From Nereocystis luetkeana (lineage: Eukaryota > Sar > Phaeophyceae > Laminariales > Laminariaceae): DNA of 64,000 bases. Shown here in pieces: positions 10,284-21,082 of this stretch. The notes below the pieces were generated by a model. It was not told the DNA's origin, did not search any database, and saw only the letters and a program-made list of their open reading frames with translations. Position numbers and translations under genes: made by a program. The DNA lies in NCBI GenBank assembly GCA_031213475.1, contig JARUPZ010000005.1:9611848-9675847 (forward strand), written 5' to 3'. Each line of letters opens with the position of its first letter. Within the stretch, counting starts at the first letter, position 1.

Positions 10284-11924
10284 TCATTTGAGAATATAGC
10301 AGCCAAACACAAAGAAAGCACAGAAAAGGACAAACAAAAAAGAACAAACAAAAAAGATCCAGTCCACCAAAACTAAAGTGGGTGACACTGGAAAAATATT
10401 ACATGCCTGTTTCCCAGGGTCGAACGGGAAATCTCGCTTGCCGCTGCTGCCGCCGCTGCTGCCGCCGCTGCTAGTCCCCGCCCCCTCGTAATCCCCGTTT
10501 CCCCATCTGCCACCATACCCCCCCCAAACCGAGCCAGATCCGTATTCCCAGCCACTCGGTGCCAGCCTCGCCCATATGAGCTTCCCCCGGTCGAAGGGGT
10601 ACGTTGACCCCCCCTTCTGACCGGAGTTGCGCACCTCGGACACAGAAACACCAAGCTTCACGACCTTAGGCTCAGCATAACCAAGGCCCACCACCTCGGA
10701 CACAGCAACACCAAGGCCCACCTCCTCAGTCTTAGCATCACCGAGATCCACCACGTTGGACAAAGCAAGACCAAGCTCCACCTCAGATACAGAAAGACCA
10801 AGCTCCACCACCTCGGACACGGCAACACCAAGCTCCACCTCGGGCTTAGCATCACCGAGCTCCACCATGTCGGACAAAGCAACACCAAGCTCCACCTCGG
10901 ACACAGCAAGACCAAGCTCCACCTCGGACACAGCAAGACCAAGCTTCACCACCTCGGACGCGGCAACACCAAACTCCACCACCTCAGGCTTAGCATCACC
11001 GAGATCCACGACGTTGGACAAAGCAACACCAAGGTCGACGACCTCAGGGTAATCCTGCTGCAGCACAGACGTTACACGCGGCTCTTCAGCATCACAGAGC
11101 TCGTTTGGTGGAGGATCGCGTCGGCAACTCCACACCACATCGGTTGAGTAGCTCGTTGCCGAGCTCGTCGCTGTCGGCTCCACCCGTGGCTGCTGGGGCG
11201 CCGGCGTTCCAGCCTGCGGCGTACTGTAGTAGTTCGGCGCGTAGACGACAGCAGGCTGGGCAGTGATACACTGCCTGCCCATGCGACCATGAAAGATGAA
11301 GTCGTCGCACACACTGTTGGGTGCACGGCAAATCACATCCCTATGCCCTCGGGCGCCACACCGTGCGCACATGTAGGATCCGTACATCGACGCTGCTGCA
11401 GGCGGAGGCGACTCAGGCTGATACCACACGCGATCGGTATTACCAGCCGCCCCAGTGCACCACTCCGAAGCAGCATGTGGCTGCCGCCGTTGCTGCTGCT
11501 GCTGCTGCTGCTGATGATAATTCTGGCCTCCACCCCAGCGTTGCTGCTGTTGAGGCTGAGGCTGTTCCTGCCCTCGGCCTCCATACTGCCGCCGATGATG
11601 CTGCTGCGCGGTGCCACTGTATTGCCGCTGCTGCTGTTGCTGTGGCTGTTGTTGTCCATACGACCGCTGCTGCTGCTGCTGTTCATACTGCCTTTGCTGC
11701 TGCTGCTGTGGCTGTTGCTGTCCATACGACCGCTGCTGCTGCTGTCCATACTGCCTTTGCTGCTGCTGCTGTGGCCCGCCGCCCCCATGTCGTCGTTCCT
11801 GCTGCGCATCCATATCAAGCAGCTCCTCCATTTGCGCCATACCACCACAGACGCCCTTCCACCAGTAGGTGCTCTCCTCTAACACAGTATAACCCTTCAG
11901 CGTCCTCCGGGCCCGGAGTAACAA
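10284..11924 (-). CDS. Q-rich zinc-knuckle Gag-like ORF of the LTR element
   Basis: A 546-codon frame begins just inside the 5' LTR (minus strand). A more likely start is the inner Met of MAQMEELLDMDAQQE near residue 29. Residues ~45-150 are glutamine/tyrosine/glycine-rich, built on CAG/CAA. A CCHC zinc knuckle, CARCGARGHRDVIC (C-x2-C-x4-H-x4-C), follows near residue 187. Residues ~290-430 are a degenerate repeat of about 10-11 residues with the core VELGVAVSE. The tail is glycine/serine-rich, then hydrophobic. The knuckle and position argue for Gag, which would bind element RNA. The repeat domain is not typical of Copia Gag. Confidence 0.65.
   Translation of the reverse strand: MLLRARRTLKGYTVLEESTYWWKGVCGGMAQMEELLDMDAQQERRHGGGGPQQQQQRQYGQQQQRSYGQQQPQQQQQRQYEQQQQQRSYGQQQPQQQQQRQYSGTAQQHHRRQYGGRGQEQPQPQQQQRWGGGQNYHQQQQQQQQRRQPHAASEWCTGAAGNTDRVWYQPESPPPAAASMYGSYMCARCGARGHRDVICRAPNSVCDDFIFHGRMGRQCITAQPAVVYAPNYYSTPQAGTPAPQQPRVEPTATSSATSYSTDVVWSCRRDPPPNELCDAEEPRVTSVLQQDYPEVVDLGVALSNVVDLGDAKPEVVEFGVAASEVVKLGLAVSEVELGLAVSEVELGVALSDMVELGDAKPEVELGVAVSEVVELGLSVSEVELGLALSNVVDLGDAKTEEVGLGVAVSEVVGLGYAEPKVVKLGVSVSEVRNSGQKGGSTYPFDRGKLIWARLAPSGWEYGSGSVWGGYGGRWGNGDYEGAGTSSGGSSGGSSGKRDFPFDPGKQACNIFPVSPTLVLVDWIFFVCSFLFVLFCAFFVFGCYILK
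10630..11050 (-). repeat. degenerate ~33-bp coding repeats
   Basis: More than a dozen units encode variants of VVELGVAVSE on the minus strand. Longer composite units are also visible, because the LGDAKPE variant recurs at intervals. This suggests repeated unequal duplication inside the Gag-like ORF. Confidence 0.8.
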
Positions 11925-11935
11925 ACACGATATCG

Positions 11936-12368
11936 TGTTTGATCACAGAAGCTGTCGGACGCGTGCACGTGATACACGCGTGGTCTACACCATGATCGTT
12001 GAGGAGGAGCAAATAAAATACTAGTTACAATAAGCCAAACACAACACACACCAGGTGGATCAATACCTTTCTGTCAGAGACCCCACCACATGAACCACAC
12101 ACAGGAGGTAAGCCGCACCAAGATTGTCACCGGCTGCACCACTCACATATAGACAGGCAGTATCATTAACATCAAAGCCTGGGCCGTATCATTAACATCA
12201 TCGACTGGGCCGTATCATTAACATCATCGACTGCTCCCGGAGGAGCAGCTCCATCCCTCCATCCACGAGGCATACTAAATAATGCCCCGGCACATAATAC
12301 GAAACCCCACAATAGATGAAACCCCCAATACCCGCAGACCCGTAGCAAGCTACCGCATACCACAAACA
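11936..12368 (-). repeat. 5' LTR of the 8-12 kb element (433 bp)
   Basis: It has the same TGTTTG...CAAACA ends as the partner LTR. It carries a tandem doubling of a 26-bp unit beginning GGGCCGTATCATTAAC, which accounts for the whole length difference from the 407-bp copy. Confidence 0.9.
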
Positions 12369-13565
12369 ACGGCGAGCACTCGGAATGGTTCGACGTCACT
12401 CAGGGGCCGCGGCAAGGACGTGTGTTGTCACCGCTTCTGTTCGATACCTTATTCGTTGCTGGTACGTCTCAGTGAGGACCCAGATATTTTGGGGGCTTGG
12501 TTCACCTCGAAGAGGACGGTGACGGGGTGAAGGTTGACCCACTAACTTGCATACGCAGAGCAGTACGACGTAGTATGTGATGTACACGGACGATGCAGGC
12601 ATTGTGTCTAAATCAGCGGAAGGCTTTGCGAACATGATAGCCGTCATTGGGACCGCTTTCAAACCGGCAGGCCTTACCGTAACCGAAAATAAAACGGAGA
12701 CGATACTGCTGCGGACACCGAACCAGCCCCCCCAGGCCTCATCGCTTGTCATCGAAGCAACGGGATAGAGGTAGAGGCACTTTTTGTACCTGGGCAGTCT
12801 TGTCGTCGCAAGCGCTGACATTATGCCAGATATCCCACAACGGATCCGACTCGCATGGGCATGCTACAATCGGTTCAAACGGGAGCTGTATGATATGGAG
12901 GATGGCCCGTTCACTCTAAAAGTGCGTATGCTAAAGGCCGAAGTGATGGAAACCCTGCTGTACGAGTGTGTGACGTATACTCCTGGCCAGGTAGGAGCCC
13001 TTCGCTGAGCTCCGAACGGCACACCAGAAACTCCTTCTACGGGTCATTGGCTTCCAGCACCGACAACGCACTGACCACCTCATGTCGTACACCAAGGCCC
13101 TCAACAAGGCACAATGCGAGAGCGTTGAGACGACCATCTGCAAACGACGCCTGCTCTTTGAGGGGGCCGTACAGCGGACGATCTTTGAGCGGCTGTCCCG
13201 CCGGGTGATATTTGGGACGACGGCTGGTGGAGAGAACTCAGGACCAGGCTGACCAGAAAATTAGTAGGCCCCATGTCTAGCAGACGACCTCAGGGGTTTT
13301 CAAGACACCGAGGGGTCCACTGGAAAGCTCCACTTTGCTGCTTGGAGTAGATACGGTGTTGTGACCGAGGGCGGTTAAGAAGAATGGGAAGTGGTACCGG
13401 GGGGTCGTCGAAGCGGCGGATTGTTACATGGCGAGGCGGCACAGGGACGAGGCGCAACCTGAAGCCGGCTCCGCCACGCAGCTGAGGACTCCAAGAGCGG
13501 CGACAAGGGGGGGGAGGGGGGAAGCCGTACTGATACAGCCGTCGACGAAGGCAGAGACGAAAGGA
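12369..13565 (+). mobile_element. decayed LINE, right part (RT core and C-terminus)
   Basis: This resumes exactly where the left part stops at 8112 and aligns to 55034-56250. The catalytic RT motif reads YTDDAGIVSKSAEG near 12580, where the long LINE has YADDAGIVSKSAEG. The region is scattered over several frames with stops, so it is dead. Downstream it keeps the C-terminal part (KVRMLKAEVMETLLYECVTY and the TIC/RRLLF-like region) in broken frames. Confidence 0.85.
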
Positions 13566-14300
13566 TAGATCGGTTGCCTAGGTATGGACTCGGCTAGCTC
13601 TTGAAGTATATAATTATTTTTGTTCGTTTCTTGCTGAGTTGTTCAATGAGGGGGGGGGCGAGACAGCGGCAGTACTGACACTTGAGACCGCTATTGACGA
13701 GAGTAGGAAGGAGACGGCAACGGGTGTGGCTAGGTTCTCGAAACGATTTTCTAGGTCCGACGGGCACCCGTGTTACTTCCACTGCCTGGAGTACAGTGTT
13801 CTCTTCTTTCTCCGTTCTCTCTTCCTTCTCGGTTTCTGCCTTGTCTCTCTCTTTGTTTCCTACCCAGGCCCCGCCGTCCGTATGCCGGTATCTTCCTCCT
13901 CTTCTTTGTGTTGCCTCGTCCGTGCAGTAGCCATCTGTCCCCGAGTACTTATGTTTTCCGTATTGTATATTGATAGCAGGCATTTGATCTCCTTGCATCT
14001 GTTGTGTTCAGTTTTTATTTCGTCATTTCTTTTCGTTTCGTTGTCTTTTGTGCTTATTTTCTGGCCTCGCTTGTGTTGTAACGTTGTGCTCCCGTAATAG
14101 GCACGCTGGCACTTCACTTGCTTGGCCCATGAATTTGCAATTTTTTCTGTTTTTGGTCTTTCTCTGTCTCACAGTCTGTATCCACATAACTAGTATCTCG
14201 CTAGGATAAGGAATCAAAATGGACAGTGGGTGTACTGATGAAGCTGGGTAGAAAGGACGATCTAATGTGAAGACAACACACGCACATGCCCACATGCCGG
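13566..14300 (+). mobile_element. LINE 3' end and 3' UTR
   Basis: From about 13690 the sequence repeats the LINE C-terminal coding end (GACGAGAGTAGGAAGGAGA) and then a pyrimidine-rich 3' UTR. It shares CTCACAGTCTGTATCCACAT and the GGTAGAAAGGACGATCTAAT block with the 3' UTRs at 57085-57195 and, on the minus strand, 21900-22345. The element appears to end near 14295 in a CA-rich tract. Confidence 0.65.
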
Positions 14301-15476
14301 CATGTGTACCGGTCCCCTACTTCCCGATAAACCCGCCACATTATCTTCTACTAAACCTCGAAATGCTATACGCGGAATGACGAGGACACTATTAGTAGTT
14401 CGCTTCACACACCATAATATTCAAATATTTTTATAGCCGGCAGCATCAGATTCTGGTGCGTACTGTGTCGCTCGTCTGCCTTTTATCTAGCCTGCTAGAA
14501 CGAGAAGATCGGCAGTGATCCATCGCTTCCGGCGTTCCCCCTTATCACAGATAGATAGATACCTGAACAGCAGAGAGAGGCGAGAGAAGATGAGACTCAC
14601 AAGATGGTTCGAGGTCGAGTCCGTGTTTCTCGTTGTCTTTTCCCCAAGGATTTTAGCAGGGTCGTGCTCTGCGTGTGTTCACCTACCACGCTTCATATGC
14701 GGCAGTGCTCAGCTTTTTCGTTTTCCACATGGTGTGGTGGTTGGCAATTGCAAGCGTTTCTATGTGATGTGCCCCAGGCACGACTACAAGGAACAATAGG
14801 AAGCCTTGCGTCTCATGTATGTGTACGTCTTCAAGGCTGCGCATGCCAGCCTGCACACATGCTTCGGGAAGGGGTCCAGGGGTTCAGGGGTACAGGAATT
14901 GCTTTGGGTCACCATTACATTTATTTGTTGTCTTGGGTGGTAGGAATGAAGACAATGCCGAGCATTGGAATTTCGATGGCTCCTTGGCACGCATGTTCCG
15001 GGAAGGGGAAGAGAGCTTAAAAGACATCATCACAACGATTGTTGTCAACATCCATGTTATTGCATAGTTTATCGTCATGACATGCATGATGTGGATGTTG
15101 CCGCTTTCGTTCAGCTATCAAATCATGTGCACATGCTGTGTTGGTTTTCCACAGCGGTGTAAACATTTGGTGTATCACGCAGCGTAGCAGCGTGGGGGTG
15201 CGTGCTGATCCTTCCTCGAAGGTCTCTCCCAGGGTCGGTTGCTGGGCTGCCATTGCTACAGTACTCGTGGATTGGTGCTCATCGTCTCGTGGTCGACCGC
15301 CAACCTGTGGCAATAACAACAGTGACATCAGCAATCAACAAGCAAGTACAGTAGTTTCCGCTTTTCCGAAGAAATTTCGAAGGATCAGACAGAACATTGA
15401 CAGCAAGAAAACCGGAAAAAGACAACCCAGCGCGTTGAGCTGTTGTTGTAGTTTTTTTTGTTTGATATATTTGAAT
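14301..15476. other. no recognised gene
   Basis: Several open frames of 60-140 codons overlap on both strands, none with a domain or convincing splice sites. Short related blocks GCACACATGCTTCGGGAAGG (near 14857) and GCACGCATGTTCCGGGAAGG (near 14987) hint at an old internal duplication. Confidence 0.3.
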
Positions 15477-15855
15477 GACAGTTACGTACCGGTTGGTATT
15501 ATTGCCTATGGTGGATTATGTGACTCTTGACATCTGAGTTCGTAAGTGGTGACGCAGGAGGGGGCCACTATTTATCTGCCCCTACCCTGTGGGAAGCCAG
15601 TGATACAGGATCTAATACATCCATCCAGGTGATTGCTCTGGCTATTTTGGTTCGTCACTGTTATGCACAGATCCAGAGAGGGTGTTCGTCTTTTTAAATG
15701 ACAGTTTCGTACCGGCTGGTGACATTGCCTGTTGTTGTGGATGATGTGACTCTTGACATATGGGGTAGAAATGGGTGGCGCACTGTTAGACTCACTTCTT
15801 CTCTGCCCCTACCCTGTGGGAGATCAATAACACATGACCTGAAACATCCGTTCAT
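15477..15855. repeat. ~220-bp period diverged tandem duplication
   Basis: Two related blocks, 15477-15632 and 15699-15855, share TACCGGTTGG/TACCGGCTGG, TGTGACTCTTGACAT and CTGCCCCTACCCTGTGGGA in the same order. They show substantial divergence and no clear coding frame. Confidence 0.6.
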
Positions 15856-16237
15856 ATACTGCCATGCAGTCTCGGCTACCGTTGCCTGAGGCTACGAACC
15901 TTCGAACAGGTTTTAGTGGAGCTTCTCCAGTTCCATTGCCTTCGTTCGACACAAAATGAGCGACATCTTCATGACAACTGCACGTGGCGAGGTCGTGATT
16001 GTCCCCGATCCACCCTACATTCATTGTGTTCATACTATATAGCCCGGGTGTATGGCGGGCGACGCTCTCCCAGCAAGCAGGCCAAAACCCAAACGAGACA
16101 GCGATCGAGCATGTGACGCGTTCTTCGATAGAGGTAGTAAATTCCGCTAAAATGTTTTCAGAACGACTGGGCTCCATAATATCCCAAAATCGTCGGAATG
16201 CTTGGGCGATGGGATTTTTATTTTCATCGGGGTGCAA
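15824..16237 (-). CDS. unrecognised 137-codon ORF
   Basis: The frame begins MHPDENKNPIAQAFRRFW and ends ERMFQVMCY. Composition is protein-like, with charged and aromatic residues spread evenly and no low-complexity runs, unlike most frames nearby. I see no family motif, signal peptide or membrane segment. Its C-terminal end overlaps the second half of the 15.5-15.9 kb duplication. It may be an exon or a piece of an unknown element. It could equally be chance. Confidence 0.25.
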   Translation of the reverse strand: MHPDENKNPIAQAFRRFWDIMEPSRSENILAEFTTSIEERVTCSIAVSFGFWPACWESVARHTPGLYSMNTMNVGWIGDNHDLATCSCHEDVAHFVSNEGNGTGEAPLKPVRRFVASGNGSRDCMAVYERMFQVMCY

Positions 16238-16239
16238 TT

Positions 16240-17656
16240 AGATTTTTGCTGAAGTCAGGTTTTGGGTGAGGTATGGAGCTCCTCAAGTGAGAAGCCTCAG
16301 AAAATTTAGGGTGAACCTCTATCGTAGAACACATCATGTGTACGCACGTACCGGTGCAGCAGTACGGGAAGTTTACTGTTACAAGAACACGAAAATAGAG
16401 GAAGGCAGTCTGAGATCTGCAGGAAATTGAGAATTCCACGAGTCCTTCTTTTGAAGCTACTACTACTGTAGAACGCGACCTAATAGGTAGATCGTGAAAG
16501 GTGCTGTCGGCGCAGTTGACGGGGCTCTCGGAATGAAGGCTGGAGGCCAAGATCGGCCTGTTCGTTGAAGAGACGAAGAAGTGGGCACGGCGCGAGCCCA
16601 CACCAACACGAAAAATAGCCCACCTTGGTCAGGTTTACCCAGAACTCAAAGTCAATTCCCTCACATATCCCCCAATATTCCCGCAATGCCCCGCCAGACC
16701 TCCGTACCAAACCCAGATCTTCGTACCAAATCTCCGAATAACTATTACTGCTGCCATAAAATAAGGAGAATGATGTAATGAGCACATCTATCACTTCCCC
16801 TGATCGTGCCATCACTTTCCGCTATCTCAATGCAATAACAGGAAAAAACCCATACTATATCCTCCGTACTATACTCCAGATAAACTCATGCCTCCTCAAA
16901 ACTATAGCCAACAGGCTATTAATAGACACACCACAAAGTACTATAGTCTGTAGAATAGATAATTGTAAACTCAAACTAAAGCCTCAGCTAGATTCCCTAC
17001 CACTTTTAAAACGATTTCAAACTTACTTCTCAACACAACCTATCTCTATCATATCGCTCATCTTCAAATCACAAACAACTCAATTCGAATTCAATATAAT
17101 GCCGCCAAATAACGGGCGATCAATCCATTGTCGTCTCCATCAGTCTCAATTTCAAAACACAAATCGTTCAATCATTAAACACACCCACAAAGTAACGCCA
17201 AGTTATCACGCAGAGAAAATGTCCTGTCCAACACTCCCCTGTATTTATTTATTTCTTTCCTTCTTTATTTATGCCCTCTTGATTCCTCCCCATAAAATCC
17301 ACTATCGAGCACATACATGACATACTACTGCAGTGTCCTCGACACAAGTTTTCCGCCTCACGAATCCAAGTCAAATATCAAACATATATAGTTCCTCCCC
17401 ATAACATCCCCTACTACCGCTGTTGAGTTCTCCACACTATCCTATACCTTACTCACCAACTTCAAATAAATATCAAATAAATGCTACTGCCGTTTTCCTC
17501 TCACCTGGCGTCCCAAGTCAACACAAAAAATCCTCCTCAAGAATATCATCACATAAAATAGAAAGCAAGAAGTCCCCGAGACTCTGAAAACCAAACACAT
17601 TAGATACGGTGGCAAATAAATACCGCACCAGCAACAATAATCAAATCATCACACAA
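16240..17656. other. AT-rich DNA, probably 3' noncoding part of a Copia element
   Basis: From about 16760 the DNA is AT- and pyrimidine-rich. A 180-codon plus-strand frame at 16778-17320 has no domain and a composition driven by base bias. By analogy with the 8.1-9.2 kb region, this is likely the untranslated 3' part of the minus-strand Copia element at 17.9-21.5 kb. I could not find an LTR. Confidence 0.35.
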
Positions 17657-17754
17657 TTCACCCGTTTAGCACCGCAGTCCCATATGTGGGCACAAAACTC
17701 TCAAATTATAAGTAGTTTGTCCCCAAAACGGGACTGGGGTCCTAAAAGGATTAA
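17657..17754. mobile_element. TTAA-flanked MITE family A, copy 3 (piggyBac-like)
   Basis: The element starts TTCACCCGTTTAGCACCGCA and ends CCTAAAAGGATTAA. The inner arms (GCAGTCCCATATGTGGG; TTTGTCCCCAAAACGGGACT) match copies at 1527 and 51655. The right TTAA at 17751-17754 is kept and the left has become TTCA. Confidence 0.7.
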
Positions 17755-18160
17755 GTCGGGATCCAAAACGACATAGCACTACTTACTTGCAATTAGATAC
17801 CACAATTTCAAGACTCTTTAGGATCCAAAATTTCACCGCAGAAACACGTTCAACCAGTCTTCAACACATACGGTCCAAAACAAAAACAACACATAAAACA
17901 CTATCCCTCACTCCAAATATTCACGACATCGCCCCTCCCTGTGGAATTCAAACGCCTTCCTGGTTAGTGTCTTTGTGAGAAAATCGGCATGCTGTATTAC
18001 GCCGACGGCACATTAATCACCTTGATCTCGGCCCTCTCCACCAATTCCCTAAGCAAGTGGTGGCTAAGATCAATAAGCTTCGAGTTCGAGTTGGTGATAG
18101 GGTTGCTAGCAAGAGAAGTAGCCCCCTCATTATTCCTCAAACACCGGAATTAAGGGCATG

Positions 18161-18655
18161 CTAGCATCCGGCAGAAAGAAACGCCAAACCCGCCTGAGGA
18201 ACAACGCTTCCTTCACTACATCGCCCAACGCCACATATTCTGCCTCTCTCTGTGGTTGAGGTCGTCACACACTTTTGAGTCCTCCTGGAGAACCAAGCAA
18301 CAGGCCCACCGCAACACATGACAACGCCTCCGCTCACACTGCGGCGATCCGCGGCCTTACTCGCAAAACCAGCATCCGTGAACGACTGCATACTCAACCC
18401 CATTGCACTCCCCTTCTCCAACGAAATCCCCAACCAACTCGTTCTCCTCACAGAGCCCAAAACATCTCGCGCTGCTTCCCCATGCCTAAGCTTCGGGGGG
18501 GCACAGTACCTCGCTATCGCACGCACTGCATTATTTGGTATGTCTGGCCTCGTCATCGTCGCCGGCCACATCAGCGATCCAAGCAGTTCACGAAAAGGCT
18601 CACGCACACCCTTCTCATCAACATCAAACTCTCCAAGTCTCTCTCCAACTCCCAT
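18161..18655 (-). pseudogene. Copia RT C-terminus and RNase H
   Basis: The stretch reads LLGSLMWPATMTRPDI, the usual Copia motif after the RT (YRSLVGSLMYLA-x-TRPDI), and then the RNase H signature DAGFASKAADRRSVSGG with TSTTERG (usual STTEAE). It is a fossil of the element at 17.9-21.5 kb. Confidence 0.85.
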
Positions 18656-18858
18656 ACCAAGATGTACACTCTTTCCCCACTCAATATTATACTCCTCCGC
18701 TAGCTCTAACGCGCAGTTCTCCTGGGAAATAAATAGTCAAACGTCCCGACTCCCAATCTCTCTAAAATAAAACGACCCGAACACCAGCTGAGCGGGCCCA
18801 AGTCTTTGACAGGCACCATCTCCCCCAGATCCCTGCAAAACTGGTCATATCTCTCTTT

Positions 18859-19344
18859 CTACCCGACAGAAAAGACTCCGTCTACGTGCACGTCCAACGT
18901 CAGAACGACAATACCATCCTCAATCAGTCTAAAGACACAAGCATCAGCCAAACACTGCTCACATCCTGAAAACAACAAACACAACAAACACCTCTTCAGG
19001 TGCGCATGCCACTGCCGAGAAGCTCGCTTCAAGCCGTAAAAACTCTTAGCCAGCTTCACTACCAAGCCAGACATCAAACCACATCCCTTCGGCAGTCGCA
19101 TGGAAACATCAATCCCGTCTTCCAACCTTATGTTCACGAAAGCTTGCTCTGTGTCCAAATGGTATATTATCTCGAGTTCCTGCTCGCAAGCGAAAACGGC
19201 CAACAAAGGCACACACGACACCGCAACAGTGGGAGCGAAAACCTCTCCAAAGTCTACATACTGCGTCTGCTGATCACCCCTAGCTACCAACCTTTCCTTG
19301 ACGTTCGTCGGCCAACCGTACTGATCACACTTCCAGTCATACAC
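18859..19344 (-). pseudogene. Copia reverse transcriptase core
   Basis: Motifs in order are KERLVARGDQQTQYVDF, EVFAPTVAVSCV, HLDTEQAFVNIRLEDGI, KSFYGLKRASRQWH and LDVHVDGVFSVG, corresponding to Copia K-x-RLVA-x-G, TFAP, D-x-x-A-x-L, YGLKQ-x-RQW and the VDD catalytic region. A second, independent copy of this region is at 29815-30250. Confidence 0.88.
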
Positions 19345-19377
19345 CCACTGAGCATCAATCCATTTCTCGACTAATTG

Positions 19378-21033
19378 CTAGTTGGCTATGGAAAAAGTCC
19401 CGGCGCCGAGCAGTCCTTGAAATTCCCGGCACATGGCGTCCTCGAAGAGGTGGCGGTACTGGTAGTGCGGGGAGGTCGCCTCGGCGAAGGTCTTCGGCAC
19501 GCGCAGGTCGCTGCCGTGGCACAGCGGCAGTTCCGGACGGTCGTGAGGGAGGCGCTGCTCCGTGATGGCGATATCGATATCTTCTGGACGCGCAACGTGA
19601 GTCACAAGGGCGACCGGCACGCTGCCCCCACCCTGCTGCTCCCCCTGACCCGGCATCCCTCCTCCGGGTTCCGCGCGGAGCGTGTTGACCAGGTCCCGTG
19701 TGGCAAGAGCCGACAGCAGAACATCCCTTCCCAAGGGGGACAGAAGGCCGTGGTTGTGGCGGGTGGCATCACCGCCGCCTCACGCCCCCCCTGATCTGGT
19801 GCGGCTAGCGATGCGGACGTCGGTCATACCTCCCGTGCGACCCGGCCGAAGTTCGGTGTTCGCCCTATGGGAAAGAGGCGGCATCGCCGACGCAGGACGC
19901 GGTAGCGGTGTCTCCTCCGGTGGTGGCCCACCCGCGGACGGCGCGGGCGGTTGCGGGGGCGCGGGCGGCGGGGATGTGAGCGGCGGCGTCGCAAGCGGCA
20001 GCCCCGTCCCAGACAGCCGAGGCTGTGGGGGCGGGAGAAGCGGCGGCGGCACAGGGGTAGATGGCGAAGATGATGGCGGCAGGAGCTGCTGCGTGGCGGG
20101 GATTCGAACTCCTCTCCTCTCCCCGGCAGACGCGGCAGGCCCAGAAAACCGAAAAGGGTGCCGGCGCGCCCGAGGATGGAACCGAGACTGAACAGTCGGC
20201 GGCGGCGGCGACGGGGCAGCGGTCAGCGGCGTTGGCGGCGAAGCGGCAGAACTCGAAATCCGCACGATGTCCCTGGTGTGGCACACCAGCCCAGTGGAGG
20301 CCTTGAGCACCCGCACCGTGGAACGCCCGAGTTGGTAGCCGTAGCCGAGGAGGTAGCGCTTGACAGACTGGTCGTCCAACTTGGTCTTCCGTATAACGAG
20401 CATCATCCCCGGCTGGAAAAACGGGAGGGCGGTGGCATCGGGCTTGATCCCCGTGAAGGCCTCGTACGGGGTGATGTTGCCGGGGTTGGCCTTGGTGCTG
20501 CAGCGGTTGAGGCACCCCGCGATGTACCGCACCGACCCCATCCACAAGCCGTCCCCGCGAGACCAGGGATCACGGAAAAATCGGGGATGCCGAACTGCTC
20601 CGCCGCGCTGCGGCGGCACACGGTACCGCCCTTCATCGAGTGCCAGATAGCGCTCTCGACGGGCACGTTCTGCTGCGGCGTGTCGGGGGCGGTGAACTCG
20701 AGACGAATGCCGGGGTTCGTTGGCGCAGAAGGCACGAAACTCCGCGTTGGTCCACTCGGTGCCCATGTCGACGCGAAAGCACTCGATGTTGGCACGGCGG
20801 TACTTGGAGAGGTCGGTGGTGGCCACCTTCACTCCAGCAAGGGCGTCCGACTTGCGTCGAAGCCCGTAGACCAGCACGAACCGCGAATAGCTGTCCAAGA
20901 CGACCAGCAGGTACATGCTGCCACCGATGGACCCGGCGACCTTGCCGCAGAGGTCCAGGTGGAACGTGACCCCCGGTTCTCGCGCCCTTCCACCAGTCCG
21001 CGGTACACCAGCCTTTCGCCCCTTGATCAGCAC
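19378..21033 (-). pseudogene. Copia integrase and linker to RT
   Basis: The first ~200 codons carry the integrase core: HLDLCGKVAGSIGGSMYL, VVLDSYSRFVLVYGLRRKSD, FRVDMGTEWTNAEFRAFC (the second catalytic Asp) and GNITPYEAFTGIKPD (usual TPYE-x-W-x-G-x-KP). A proline-rich linker ending SRTRSGG follows. The stretch at 19378-19734 holds PKTFAEATSPHYQ and the approach to the RT. The region is GC-rich compared with its surroundings. Confidence 0.85.
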
Positions 21034-21082
21034 GCACGGCTCGCACGTCTCCAGGGTGCCGGTGAGCTGGTGCCCCTGTTGC

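Larger units (their letters stand above)
8113..12368 (-). mobile_element. reduced Copia-type LTR retrotransposon inside a LINE
   Basis: Two long terminal repeats (8113-8519 and 11936-12368) bound 3.4 kb of internal DNA. The LTRs start TGTTTG and end CAAACA. The flanks carry GCGGC on the left and ACGGC on the right, a 5-bp target duplication with one difference; the undisturbed LINE site reads GACGGC. The coding strand is minus: a Q-rich zinc-knuckle ORF follows the 5' LTR, and a Copia RNase H remnant lies before the 3' LTR. Most of pol is absent, so the element is broken and non-autonomous. LTR likeness suggests a fairly recent insertion, younger than the LINE around it. Confidence 0.85.

Noticed and set aside
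11289-11995. Plus-strand frames of 197-224 codons rich in Ala or Leu
   Set aside because: They are shadows of the CAG/CAA-rich minus-strand Gag-like ORF.
16778-17320. 180-codon plus-strand frame
   Set aside because: Composition follows the pyrimidine- and AT-rich base bias; no domain, and the place fits the 3' noncoding end of a Copia element.
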